64,000 nt of DNA from JANQIV01 sp050117315 (GTDB taxonomy: Bacteria > Bacteroidota > Ignavibacteria > Ignavibacteriales > Melioribacteraceae): assembly GCA_050117315.1 (NCBI GenBank), contig JASFMY010000002.1:1-64000 (forward strand). Reading direction: 5' to 3'. Shown here piece after piece: positions 8,748 to 18,573 of the stretch. The translations under genes and the position numbers were made by a program. The first letter of the stretch is position 1. The number at the start of each line of letters is the position of its first letter. The notes under the pieces are model-generated. The model saw only the letters and a list, made by a program, of their open reading frames with translations. It had not been told where the DNA came from and did not search any database.

Positions 8748-11153
8748 TTATTCATAACGAAGAGCCTCAACGGGATTTGCAATTGAAGCTTTTATTGCTT
8801 GGAAACCAACAGTAGTCAACGCAATCAGCAAAGCTAATCCCCCGGAAAGAACAAACACCCACCAGCTTATATCTATTCTGTATGCAAAATTCTCAAGCCA
8901 CTTATTCATAAAATAATACGCAACCGGGTATGCAATAACATTTGCAATTACCAGCCACTTTATAAACTCTTTTGACAATAATATCAGAAGCGATTGAACA
9001 GAAGCGCCGAGCACTTTTCTTACTCCTATTTCTTTCGTTCTATGTATTGTCATTAGCGAAGACAACCCGACCAAACCGAGACACGAAATAAAAATAGACA
9101 AGAACGTAAACATGCCGAGTATCTCAGCAGTTTGAATATCTGCGTTGTACTGCCTATCGAAAAACTCGTCAAGAAAATTATACTCGAAAGGATTGCCATG
9201 GAACATTTTCGCATAATTACTTTTTATACTTTCAATTTTTTCAGATAAGCCTTCGGTATTAATAGAAAAAATAAAAAAATTGCCTCTGGTCACGCCCTCA
9301 AAAATTGACGGGGCTATTTCTTTATCAAGGGATTGTTGGTGATAATCTTTGATTACTCCCATAACTTCCCCTATTTTATCATTGCCGCTGAATATTGAAG
9401 CACCAAGAGCTTTTTCAGGTGCTGCAAAACCAAATTCCTTTGCTGCGCTTTCATTGATAATTAGTCCCTTTGCTTTGTAACCGTTTTGATATAAACCCTT
9501 AAGTTCGCTTTCAAAAAAATTCCGACCGCAAAGCAAATCGATGTTGAAAAAATCCAAATAGTTTTGAGCTACATATACAAAATATACCTGCTTTCCCTGC
9601 TCGTATGATTGTTCACTTTGTCTAATTCCACCTGTAACTTCACCGTTCTCCATACCCGGAATAACAGACGAAAAGGTAGCATCTTCTATTAATGATTGAT
9701 TTCGCAGTTCATTTATAAATGTTTTGCATGCGCTTGTTCTATCTTTCCCTCTCTCAATATTAGCCGGTGCGTTAACAACTAGTTTCTGTTCTATATTAAA
9801 CCCTAGGTTTTTATTTAGCATAAAAGATAATTGCTGACCAAAAACTATTATAACGGCTATTAATATTATTGAGATTGAGAATTGAAAAATCACAAGCCCT
9901 TTTCGCAGTAATATTCCTTTTAAAGAGCTTTTAAAATTCCCTTTCAAAATGGAAACCGGTGAATATGATGAAAGAACAAATGCAGGATAAATTCCGGCTA
10001 CAACCGGGCTAATAAAAACCAGAACAGGTAATAACATTATTAAATCAATGTTCTCCCATAAAGAGAATGAAGAGGGCATCCCGACTATTTCATTCCAAAA
10101 AGGACATGTTATTTCTACAATAAAAAACGAAATAAGAACTGCTAATAAATTAATTATAAACGACTCCAGCAAAAACTGACGGACCAAGGCCCAATAACCG
10201 GCGCCGATAACCTTACGTAATCCAACTTCTTTTGCTCTTTCAAACGAACGGGCGGTTGAAAGATTAATGTAGTTTATCCATGCAAGCAAAAGAATTATTA
10301 TTGCAATTAGAGAAAGGAAATAAATTGTATTGGCATTTCCATTTTCTTCATGCTCAAATCTTAAATTTGAATGTAGGTGAATATCTTTCAACGGCTGGAT
10401 AAAATACGCTCTATCGAAGCCGTTTTCTTTCACATTATGTAATTTGCTAACTATTGAAGGAAGCTTTGATTCGATTGAAGATTTTTTAGCTCCCGGTGTG
10501 ACCTGAATATAAGTATTATTGTTGTTACAATCCCAGCAGTACCAATCATTAAATTGTGTGTTGAAAGAAAGAAGTATGTCGAAATTTATATGTGAGTTGG
10601 GTGGAACATTTTCTGCGATTCCGGTAATCTTAAAATCCATACCCTCCAATCGGATAGTTTCACCTATAGCGTTTTTATCGCCGAAATATTTCTCAACAGT
10701 ATTTTTTGTAAGTACAGCACTGTATCTTTCAGATAATGCATTATCTACATTCCCTGAGATGAGAGGGAATGAAAACATTGTAAGAAATGAAGAATCAGCC
10801 CAGAACATATTATGTTCATGAAAGGAATTATTATTGCAAGTTACGACAGTACTTTTTCTATTAACTCGCGCAAAGTTTATTACTTCAGGAATTTCTTCTT
10901 CTAACGTTGGGCCCAATAATGCAACACAGCCGGCGCTACTGTCCGTGCCGCTTGCATAGTATCGTACATTCTTGAGGCGGTAAATATTATCTGCATTTTC
11001 ATTAAAGGTATCATAACTTTTTTCGTAAGTAACATATGAGTAAATAATCAGGCATGCAGATATTCCTAATGCTAATCCGAATATATTAATTAACGAAAAT
11101 GTCTTGCGACGAATTAAATTTCTGAACGCTGTTTTTAAATAACTTTTTATCAT
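8748..11153 (-). CDS. Orphan two-domain FtsX/MacB-like permease, AWINY subgroup
   Basis: 801 aa beginning MIKSYLKTAFRNL, with TGGAGA 6 bases before the ATG. It shares subgroup signatures with the prefix-bearing permease at 56290-58962: SAGC in the first periplasmic domain, LAWINYINLSTARSFERAKEVG at TM2, a KDYHQQSLDKEI loop where others have KDFHFxSLHxxIEP, and DEFFDRQYNADIQTAEILG before TM6. Both cytoplasmic motifs are intact (KEVGLRKVIGA ~310; KEIGVRKVLGAS ~707). It differs from that relative in lacking the N-terminal prefix. The tail is ANPVEALRYE. 124 bases separate it from the upstream permease. Confidence 0.9.
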   Translation of the reverse strand: MIKSYLKTAFRNLIRRKTFSLINIFGLALGISACLIIYSYVTYEKSYDTFNENADNIYRLKNVRYYASGTDSSAGCVALLGPTLEEEIPEVINFARVNRKSTVVTCNNNSFHEHNMFWADSSFLTMFSFPLISGNVDNALSERYSAVLTKNTVEKYFGDKNAIGETIRLEGMDFKITGIAENVPPNSHINFDILLSFNTQFNDWYCWDCNNNNTYIQVTPGAKKSSIESKLPSIVSKLHNVKENGFDRAYFIQPLKDIHLHSNLRFEHEENGNANTIYFLSLIAIIILLLAWINYINLSTARSFERAKEVGLRKVIGAGYWALVRQFLLESFIINLLAVLISFFIVEITCPFWNEIVGMPSSFSLWENIDLIMLLPVLVFISPVVAGIYPAFVLSSYSPVSILKGNFKSSLKGILLRKGLVIFQFSISIILIAVIIVFGQQLSFMLNKNLGFNIEQKLVVNAPANIERGKDRTSACKTFINELRNQSLIEDATFSSVIPGMENGEVTGGIRQSEQSYEQGKQVYFVYVAQNYLDFFNIDLLCGRNFFESELKGLYQNGYKAKGLIINESAAKEFGFAAPEKALGASIFSGNDKIGEVMGVIKDYHQQSLDKEIAPSIFEGVTRGNFFIFSINTEGLSEKIESIKSNYAKMFHGNPFEYNFLDEFFDRQYNADIQTAEILGMFTFLSIFISCLGLVGLSSLMTIHRTKEIGVRKVLGASVQSLLILLSKEFIKWLVIANVIAYPVAYYFMNKWLENFAYRIDISWWVFVLSGGLALLIALTTVGFQAIKASIANPVEALRYE

Positions 11154-11164
11154 TGTTTCTCCAT

Positions 11165-11277
11165 TTATTCACATCTCAAATTTTTAAGCCGGATAATCCC
11201 GATAGGAAACCACCGGCATTTCATCACTTCTAATGCTAGCTCTAAATCCCGTAAATCGGGATCTGCGCATTAAAGTA
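11165..11277 (-). repeat. Double tail module with 12-bp stop palindrome
   Basis: A perfect 12-bp inverted repeat GCATTAAAGTAT-GAATA-ATACTTTAATGC encloses the stop of the 11278-13665 permease (11267-11295). A hairpin ATCCCG...CGGGAT follows at 11246-11262, then a decayed tail (A-L-R-S-D-E) and a degenerate second hairpin near 11191-11216. An older fossil tail K-N-L-R-C-E-stop is at 11165-11185. This looks like two successive insertions. Confidence 0.75.
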
Positions 11278-13665
11278 TTATTCATACTTTAATGCTTCAA
11301 CAGGATTTGCCGTTGCAGCTTTTATTGCCTGGAAACTAACGGTTGCTAAAGCTATTACCAACGCTATCCCACCGGAAAGAATAAACATCCACAAGCTCAT
11401 TTCAATTCTGTAAGCAAAATCTTGTAACCAATTATTCATGAAATAATATGTAAGTGGACCGGCGATCAGGTTTGCAATAATAATGCAAATAAAAACTTCC
11501 TTGGATAACATCTGAACAATCTGTGAAACAGAAGCCCCGAGGACTTTGCGTATTCCAATTTCTTTAATTTTTTGTTCTATCGTATTAGATGCCAATCCGT
11601 AAAGACCTAAACATCCAATAAGTATTGCAATAAAAGCAAAAATATTGAAGAGATCCCCCAAACGTTTTTCGGCTTTATACATTTGGTCCAAGTTTTTATC
11701 AACAAATTGGTAATCAAAAGGGTATTGTGTGAACTGTTCCCATTTTTTTTCAATAAATGAAATCGTTTGTGGAATATCTTCAGAACTTATTTTTATTGAT
11801 AAGAATCTTGCTCCTTTTTTATTTTTCTTCGAATTATGTTCTATAAGCTGTAATGCCAGCGGTTCAACCAGATTATAGAGAGAATAAAAATGAAAATCTT
11901 TAATTACACCTACAACGGGTCCGCCATCATTTAGCTTTCTATCGACTGCAAATCTTTTTCCAATCGGGTCGTCCCATCCTAATTTGTTTATTGTTGTTTC
12001 ATTTAAAATATAAGCACGATTATCCTCTGAAAAATTACTTCCCTCAATCAAGGAAATATTATATAAATCCAAAAAATTACGATCGACTCTTAATTCACTA
12101 ATTGGAAAATATTCTTCGTCTGTCTTTCCTTCCCATACAGCACCAGTCAGATTTTGAATATCAAATGGTAGACAGTTAGATGCGGCAATCTTCTTTATAT
12201 AATGATTGTTTGATAATTCTGAAATAAAACTTTCATACTGTTTTTGAAATTTCGTATCTCGCAAACTTAAGGTAAGTATATGATCTTTTTGATAGCCCAG
12301 ATTTTTGTTCTTTATATAATGCAATTGTTTGTATACAGTAATTGTACTTACAATCAATACCGCTGAAATAATAAACTGCGAAATAACTAACACATTTCGT
12401 AGACTGAAAAATGATTTAGAATCTTTTTTAGCAACTCCTTTTAAAATTTTGGTTGGTTGAAATGAAGTTATAAAAAATGCCGGATACGCTCCGGCAAGAC
12501 ACCCGACTAACAATAAAACTCCTAATAGAGTTATAAGTAATTTTATATCTGAAAAAAGTGATAAGTTAATATCATTCCCTATAAAAGTATTAAAGAATGG
12601 CATCAACAATTCAACAAGACAAACAGATATACAAAAACTTAAAAAAGAAATAATTAATGACTCACTTAAAAACTGTTGCAATAATTGTTTACGATTTGCA
12701 CCAACAACTTTTCTTAATCCAACTTCTTTGGCTCTTTTGAAAGACTGTGCAGTAGAAATATTTATATAGTTAAAACAAGCAATCAGTAAGAGAAAAAATC
12801 CAATTGCAGTAAACAAATAGACATACCTTATATCGCCATTATGTTCTATCTCATAGTTCCGATCCCCGTATAGATGAATCCTGCTTAATGGTTCAACAAG
12901 ATATTCGTCTTTGTTATCAGCTCCTTTGTGTTCTTTTATTAGATCAATTAACTTTGCTTCAAATACTTGTAACGGTGTATTGTTGTTTAACTGAATATAT
13001 GTAAAGTAAGAGTTGTTTCTCCAATTGTCATGAACATTATTCTGGGCATAAAGTGTACTTAATGAGATTAAGAAATCGAAAACAAAATGAGAATTTTGTG
13101 GTACATTTTTCATAACTCCTGTAATTGTATATTCATCACTTTGATTTAATTTAATCTTTTGGCCAACTGGATTTGTATTACCAAAGTATTTATGCGCCAT
13201 TTCTTCCGTTAGTAAAATTGAATAAGGATTTTCCAATACTGTCTGAGGATTACCAGTAATTAAAGGGAAAGAAAATATTTTCAGAAAATCCGGTTCAGTA
13301 TAAAACATTCTTTCTTCTTCAAATGATTTTTGTTCAACCTGAACTAAAGGATTAGGGAATACTATCTTTACCCTGGCAGCATTAATAACTTCGGGATATT
13401 CAGATTTTAATGTAGGAGCTAACGGTGCAGGTGTGACATTATATACATCTTTACCCATATAATAATTACCGGGCTGTTTCATTACTATCCGATAGATTTG
13501 CTCAGCATTTTCATGATATTTATCATAACTCAGTTCATACTGAATATAAAGAGCGATAAGAATAAAACAAGTCATTCCTATTGCCAATCCTGTGATATTT
13601 ATTATTGAATATGATTTGCGTTTTAAAATATTTCTGAGTGCTATTTTCAAATAATTTGTAAACAT
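11278..13665 (-). CDS. Orphan two-domain FtsX/MacB-like permease
   Basis: 795 aa beginning MFTNYLKIALRNILKRKSYS, with AAGGA 7 bases before the ATG. The first periplasmic domain has the family blocks 'FPLITGNPQTVLENPYSILLT' split around residue 135, KYFGNTNPVGQ and NVPQNSHFVFDF. Both cytoplasmic motifs are canonical: KEVGLRKVVGAN (~315) and KEIGIRKVLGAS (~701). The second periplasmic domain ends in VIKDFHFYSLYNLVEP. A basic HNSKKNKKGARF insert in the second periplasmic domain is not seen in neighbours. The last 60 residues (SLWMFILSGG to NPVEALKYE) closely match the 3760-6117 copy. The gap to the upstream gene is 69 bases. Confidence 0.9.
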   Translation of the reverse strand: MFTNYLKIALRNILKRKSYSIINITGLAIGMTCFILIALYIQYELSYDKYHENAEQIYRIVMKQPGNYYMGKDVYNVTPAPLAPTLKSEYPEVINAARVKIVFPNPLVQVEQKSFEEERMFYTEPDFLKIFSFPLITGNPQTVLENPYSILLTEEMAHKYFGNTNPVGQKIKLNQSDEYTITGVMKNVPQNSHFVFDFLISLSTLYAQNNVHDNWRNNSYFTYIQLNNNTPLQVFEAKLIDLIKEHKGADNKDEYLVEPLSRIHLYGDRNYEIEHNGDIRYVYLFTAIGFFLLLIACFNYINISTAQSFKRAKEVGLRKVVGANRKQLLQQFLSESLIISFLSFCISVCLVELLMPFFNTFIGNDINLSLFSDIKLLITLLGVLLLVGCLAGAYPAFFITSFQPTKILKGVAKKDSKSFFSLRNVLVISQFIISAVLIVSTITVYKQLHYIKNKNLGYQKDHILTLSLRDTKFQKQYESFISELSNNHYIKKIAASNCLPFDIQNLTGAVWEGKTDEEYFPISELRVDRNFLDLYNISLIEGSNFSEDNRAYILNETTINKLGWDDPIGKRFAVDRKLNDGGPVVGVIKDFHFYSLYNLVEPLALQLIEHNSKKNKKGARFLSIKISSEDIPQTISFIEKKWEQFTQYPFDYQFVDKNLDQMYKAEKRLGDLFNIFAFIAILIGCLGLYGLASNTIEQKIKEIGIRKVLGASVSQIVQMLSKEVFICIIIANLIAGPLTYYFMNNWLQDFAYRIEMSLWMFILSGGIALVIALATVSFQAIKAATANPVEALKYE

Positions 13666-13675
13666 TTTATTCCTT

Positions 13676-13734
13676 TATTCTTATTTCAAACTCGAAATCC
13701 CGATTAAAAACATCGGGATTTTGAGTTTACGTTA
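13676..13734 (-). repeat. Tail module with 13-bp stop palindrome
   Basis: The longest perfect stop palindrome in the window: GAGTTTACGTTAT-GAATA-ATAACGTAAACTC (13723-13753) encloses the stop of the 13735-16116 permease. It is followed by ATCCCGAT-N7-ATCGGGAT (13697-13719) and a decayed fossil tail, GAGTTTGAAATA-AGAATAA (13676-13693), which needs one base restored to read S-L-K-Y-E. Confidence 0.85.
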
Positions 13735-16116
13735 TTATTCATAACGTAAACTCTCACCAGGGTTTGCCGTAGCAGCCTTAATAGCTTGTATACCAATCGT
13801 TAACATTGTTATAACCAAAGCGATTGCAAGAGCAAGAATAAAAATGCTCGGTCCAATCGTTATTTTGTAAACGAAGTTGTTCAGCCATTTGTTCATAAAA
13901 TAATAAGCAATCGGCGAGGCTATTATTGTGCCGGTAATAACCAGCAATACATATTCTTTTGATAGCATTCCCAATATATTCGTGATCGAAGCTCCAAGTA
14001 CTTTTCGGATTCCGATTTCTTTAGTACGCTGCTGAGTTGAAAACATTACAAGACCAAACAAACCCATAGATGCGACTATTATTGCCACCAAAGTGAAAAA
14101 GTCAATTACTTTTTCAAAGTGAATTTCTTCCTCATATAAATAATCTATTCTATCTTCAATAAATTGAAAGCTAATTGACTCTTCGGAAAACTCAGACCAC
14201 TTTTCGCTAAAATATTCCATTGCTTCAAATGTTCTGCCCGGTGTTATTCTAAGAGCCAAATAGGAGTTTAGATTGCTCAACTGCATTACTACTGGCATTA
14301 TTTCTTCTTTTAATGAGTTTATGTTAAAGTCTTGTACAATGCCTACTACTCTTCTATTTACCATTCCAAGCAACGAAATATTTTTACCAATAATATTTTC
14401 ATCACCTAGCATTTTAGCTGCGGTTTCGTTTAGAATTACACAACATTCCTTGTTATTTTTATCAGGGAATTCACCTTTGATTAATTTCATTTTCGAAAAT
14501 CGCGGGTAATCCATTCCCAATCGAGGACACAACATTATGTGTTTATTGATTGGATTTGCCTCTGATGAAACTTTCCATTTGTTCATTACAGGCAACGGTA
14601 ATGTATTAAGTGTAAAAGCGTAGTCTGTAACAGCAGAATGCTTAACAATAGAATTTTTGAATGCTTCTTCTCTACCTTCGATAGCATTACAATATATTAA
14701 TACCATGTTTTTTGTATCATAGCCCAAATCTTTGTTATAGATATAACGCATTTGTGATTTTAGAACTAATGCAGAAACCAAGAGAATTACAAATACTACA
14801 ATTTGAAAGCAAAGCAAAAACCTTTTGAGATTAAATTTATTTGGTGATGTGCTATACTTTGTCTTAAAAATATTTACCGGCTTAAGCACCGACAGATAGA
14901 AAGCAATATAACTACCTGCAGCAACTCCTATGAGAGCGGTTATTGCGACTAAAGCTAGTAAGAAATAAATGTTTGTAAAGAATGTGTTATTTATCTCACG
15001 ACCAACAACATCTTGAATTACCGGGAAAATTAGCTCAATAAAAAAAATGGTAAGCGGAAATGATAATAACAATGTTATAATTGACTCAAATATAATTTGT
15101 CCCGCAATATCACGCCGTCTTGCTCCAATAACTTTTCTAATACCGATTTCTGTATTTCTTATCGATGACTTTGCAAAGGAAAGCAACACATAATTAATAC
15201 AAGCCAATAACAAAATTGAGAAAGCAATTACAGAATAAATTGTTAACATATCTTTATCAATAATCGGGAAGTTGGAAGGGGCGTTCTTTCTAATTGTCTC
15301 AAAATATGTATCACCCAATGGCACTACATGAAAGTCAATGTTCATTACATAGTTTTCAATATCTTTTGTCCTATCATCATTCAACAACCTGATTTGTTTT
15401 TCAAGATGTCGAATATCAACTCTTTCTTTTAACAATAAATATGTTGTAATAGCCTGTATATCGATCCAGTTTTCTTCTCCGGCTTTAGCTATTTTATTAA
15501 TTCTAAATAAAAGTTCTAATGGTAAAATAGAATGGGGAACTATAGTTGAAGGTTGGGACTCATCGCGGATAATTCCGGTTACTTTAACTTGGACTACGTT
15601 AGTATCATATTGTACTGTGAGATAATCCCCAATTACTTCGGTTGTTCCGAAAATAGTTCGGGCTGTATTTTCAGACAGAACAATAGAATTAGTATTAGAT
15701 AGTGCTGTATTTATATCGCCTTTTAGAAAAGGGATAGTGAAAATCTTTAGTAAAGATGGATCAATAAAGTAATTGTAATCGAAATTGAACTCTGTTTGAT
15801 TACGGAGTAATTTAACATTACTATAATTTTTAATTCTTGCTGCTTCTTCTATTCCCGGTATTTCATTTTTAATTGCTTCCGCAAGAGGGTAATTAGTTCT
15901 CGGAAGTCTCCAATCATTATCAATCCAATGGCTATCGATTCTGTAAGTTCTGTCGTAATTTTCATTGTGTTTATCATAGCTTAACTCGTGAACTACGTAA
16001 ATAATTATCGAAAAACTTACCGCCAATCCAATTGCAAGACCGACAATATTGATAAATGAAAAAGTCTTGTTTCTGTAAATATTTCTCAGTGCTATTTTTA
16101 GATAATTTTTAAACAT
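13735..16116 (-). CDS. Orphan two-domain FtsX/MacB-like permease with altered first motif
   Basis: 793 aa beginning MFKNYLKIALRNIYRNK, with GGTGG before the ATG. The first cytoplasmic motif reads NTEIGIRKVIGARRRD (~312), with T replacing the usual K. The second, KEIGIRKVLGAS (~699), is intact. TM7-TM8 are unusual: NNFVYKITIGPSIFILALAIAL replaces the common FAYRIDISWWVF segment, and the tail has Gly, NPGESLRYE. The second periplasmic domain keeps NETAAKMLGDENIIGKNI and IVQDFNINSLKEEIMP. Its 3' end, including the stop palindrome, resembles that of 21049-23421. The upstream gene ends only 19 bases away, which suggests translational coupling. Confidence 0.9.
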   Translation of the reverse strand: MFKNYLKIALRNIYRNKTFSFINIVGLAIGLAVSFSIIIYVVHELSYDKHNENYDRTYRIDSHWIDNDWRLPRTNYPLAEAIKNEIPGIEEAARIKNYSNVKLLRNQTEFNFDYNYFIDPSLLKIFTIPFLKGDINTALSNTNSIVLSENTARTIFGTTEVIGDYLTVQYDTNVVQVKVTGIIRDESQPSTIVPHSILPLELLFRINKIAKAGEENWIDIQAITTYLLLKERVDIRHLEKQIRLLNDDRTKDIENYVMNIDFHVVPLGDTYFETIRKNAPSNFPIIDKDMLTIYSVIAFSILLLACINYVLLSFAKSSIRNTEIGIRKVIGARRRDIAGQIIFESIITLLLSFPLTIFFIELIFPVIQDVVGREINNTFFTNIYFLLALVAITALIGVAAGSYIAFYLSVLKPVNIFKTKYSTSPNKFNLKRFLLCFQIVVFVILLVSALVLKSQMRYIYNKDLGYDTKNMVLIYCNAIEGREEAFKNSIVKHSAVTDYAFTLNTLPLPVMNKWKVSSEANPINKHIMLCPRLGMDYPRFSKMKLIKGEFPDKNNKECCVILNETAAKMLGDENIIGKNISLLGMVNRRVVGIVQDFNINSLKEEIMPVVMQLSNLNSYLALRITPGRTFEAMEYFSEKWSEFSEESISFQFIEDRIDYLYEEEIHFEKVIDFFTLVAIIVASMGLFGLVMFSTQQRTKEIGIRKVLGASITNILGMLSKEYVLLVITGTIIASPIAYYFMNKWLNNFVYKITIGPSIFILALAIALVITMLTIGIQAIKAATANPGESLRYE

Positions 16117-16135
16117 AATTCCACCGTATTGTTAT

Positions 16136-18517
16136 TTATTCATATCGCAATGAATCTATAGGATTTGCAATTGCCGCTTTTATCGCTTGGAAACTAACGG
16201 TTGCTAAAGCTATTACTAAAGCAATTCCGCCGGAAAGGGCAAACATCCACCAGGTTATATTTATTCTGTAAACAAAATCTTCCAGCCATTTATTCATAAA
16301 ATAATAGGCAATCGGCCAGGCAATTAGATTAGCAATTAAAACCCATTGTATAAATTGTTTGGTAATTAGGAAAACTATTCCAGATACCGTAGCCCCAACA
16401 ACTTTACGGATACCAATTTCTTTTGTCCTTGCTTCTATTGTAAACAACGACATTGAAAAAAGCCCCATACATGATATTAGTATGGAGAATACCGACAACC
16501 ACAATAATATCTGTGAAATTCTTTTCTCTTTATCATAGAGAGCTGCAATATGTTCATCAAGAAAATTAATGTCTGAAATTGCCGTATCATCAATCGAGTT
16601 TGCAGTTTCTTTAATTTTATCTATTACTCCGGATAATGAAGTAATATTATCAGTAGTTAAACGGACTACAATTCTTGACTGGTAGGAATTCAAGTACCTG
16701 ATCGCTAAGGGTTCAATTTTTTCATGTAATGACAGAAAATGAAAATCTTTTACTACGCCTATTATAGGGCATCCCAAGATAAAAGTATCTTCAATATTTT
16801 GTATGTTATATTTTTTTATGAATGCTTCATTAACAATATAGCTTTTTTCATCGGATTTAATTTCGGGATTAAATGTACGTCCCCTTATAATCTCGTACCC
16901 CATTGTTTCGGGATAACGGGCATCAACCATATTATGATTTGTAAGAATCTCAGTCTCATTTTCCGTTTTGTATTTTAAAGGCATTTTCCAATTAGAGTAT
17001 AATTCATCACCGGGTAGATGAATACAACTGCTTACTTCTTCTACTTCAAGCAACAATTTTAAGGCTTTCTGGATAGTATATATTTTTTGACTTTTTTCAG
17101 GTGTTTTATCTGACAAGGATAAATATAATACAAGATTTTTATCGAGATTTGTACCGCTTTGTTTAACAACATAATCAATTTGGTTATAGATAACAAACAT
17201 CGAAATAATTAATGCAATTGAAGCGACAAACTGAGCAACGGACAAAGTGCTTCTAAAGAATAAAGCACTTTTGCCTTTTTTTGTTTTTCCTTTTAACGAA
17301 TCGATAATATTATATGACGATAGTTTCAGTGCCGGATAAAGTCCGGCTAATGTACCTAAAGTTAAAAAAGCAACTACTATTATTACTAAATGTGAAAGAC
17401 TCATATTTACCATCGGCACGTTCAGCAAGGGATTAATTATGGGTTCAATTTCATAAACCCATGCTATTGCAAGTATGGAAGCTATAAGACACGGTATAAT
17501 TGAATCGTAAATGAGTAAACGGATATTGTCGAGACCCGAAGCTCCTGATGTAGCTCTAACACCCAACTCTTTAACTCTTTCGGAAGCTTTAATCAATGAT
17601 ATATTCATAAAATTTATCATTGCAATCAATAAAACAACAACAGCTACACTCGAAAGCAAATATGTTAGTTTGCTATTTCCGTGAATACATATATTGTCGA
17701 ATTGATATTCAGAATAATAAATATTTGTTATCGGGTTTAACTTGTATTGATATTGGTTCATCCGGTTATTTTCTAAATAGCCCAGAGATTTTAAAACTGA
17801 CATTACCCTGCTATTTATTTTTTGCTGCAGTTCCAAATGTGATATATTACCGGACGCAAGTATAAAGGTTTGAAGTGAACCATTACGCCAGTCGTCGGTT
17901 GCATATTCCGGTTTATTTTCAATGGGCAATAATAAATCAAACTTTATGGAAGAGTTTGCAGGAGGTTCTTTAACTATTGCTTTCACCGTAAATAAATCAT
18001 CTTTATACTTAACTATTTTCCCGACTGGATTTTCATCACCGAATATTTTTTTTGCAAATGATTCAACGAGTACTATGGAATATTTATCCCTGTTAAATGA
18101 TTCAATTTCACCCGCTAAAAGCTGAAACGAAAACATAGAAAAGAAATCGGGATCTATTATCAGCGGTTTATCAATATTGTATTTGATATTATTGTAAACA
18201 AGGATTCTTTGCGGCCCCAAAAGCCCGCCGTCATTAATTATTCGTGTCGCTTCTTTAGCTTCAGGTACATTATCTTTTAAAAAAGATAACATAATATTTG
18301 AAGTAAAACAGGAAGGTCCATACTCCGAATGATTTATCTCAATACGATATATTGAAGCAGAATTTTCGTGAAATTCATCAAAGGTCTTCTCGGTATAAAT
18401 ATATCTGCCTGCCAGAATTACAAATGCAAAACCAAATGCCAATCCTAAAATATTAATAAAGGATATTGTTTTTCTTTTCCTAATATTGCGGAAAGCTAAT
18501 GTTAAATCATATTTCAT
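16136..18517 (-). CDS. Orphan two-domain FtsX/MacB-like permease with degenerate first coupling motif
   Basis: 793 aa beginning MKYDLTLAFRNIRKRKTIS; it lacks the Phe/Leu-Lys-Asn-Tyr start of its paralogues. The first cytoplasmic motif is degenerate, KELGVRATSGASGLDN (316-330): the RK pair is lost, and the following QFLxES helix is replaced by LLIYDSI. The second half is canonical (KEIGIRKVVGAT ~699). If these loops contact an ATPase, only one half may couple. The second periplasmic domain has VVKDFHFLSLHEKIEP. The tail is NPIDSLRYE. It has the best ribosome site of the array, GGAGGT 6 bases before the ATG. It ends 19 bases before the next permease and has no tail palindrome. Confidence 0.9.
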   Translation of the reverse strand: MKYDLTLAFRNIRKRKTISFINILGLAFGFAFVILAGRYIYTEKTFDEFHENSASIYRIEINHSEYGPSCFTSNIMLSFLKDNVPEAKEATRIINDGGLLGPQRILVYNNIKYNIDKPLIIDPDFFSMFSFQLLAGEIESFNRDKYSIVLVESFAKKIFGDENPVGKIVKYKDDLFTVKAIVKEPPANSSIKFDLLLPIENKPEYATDDWRNGSLQTFILASGNISHLELQQKINSRVMSVLKSLGYLENNRMNQYQYKLNPITNIYYSEYQFDNICIHGNSKLTYLLSSVAVVVLLIAMINFMNISLIKASERVKELGVRATSGASGLDNIRLLIYDSIIPCLIASILAIAWVYEIEPIINPLLNVPMVNMSLSHLVIIVVAFLTLGTLAGLYPALKLSSYNIIDSLKGKTKKGKSALFFRSTLSVAQFVASIALIISMFVIYNQIDYVVKQSGTNLDKNLVLYLSLSDKTPEKSQKIYTIQKALKLLLEVEEVSSCIHLPGDELYSNWKMPLKYKTENETEILTNHNMVDARYPETMGYEIIRGRTFNPEIKSDEKSYIVNEAFIKKYNIQNIEDTFILGCPIIGVVKDFHFLSLHEKIEPLAIRYLNSYQSRIVVRLTTDNITSLSGVIDKIKETANSIDDTAISDINFLDEHIAALYDKEKRISQILLWLSVFSILISCMGLFSMSLFTIEARTKEIGIRKVVGATVSGIVFLITKQFIQWVLIANLIAWPIAYYFMNKWLEDFVYRINITWWMFALSGGIALVIALATVSFQAIKAAIANPIDSLRYE

Positions 18518-18573
18518 TTGTAACCTCCAAAAATTTCTCTATATCCTTCAGAAATAAATTCAATAACTCTACT

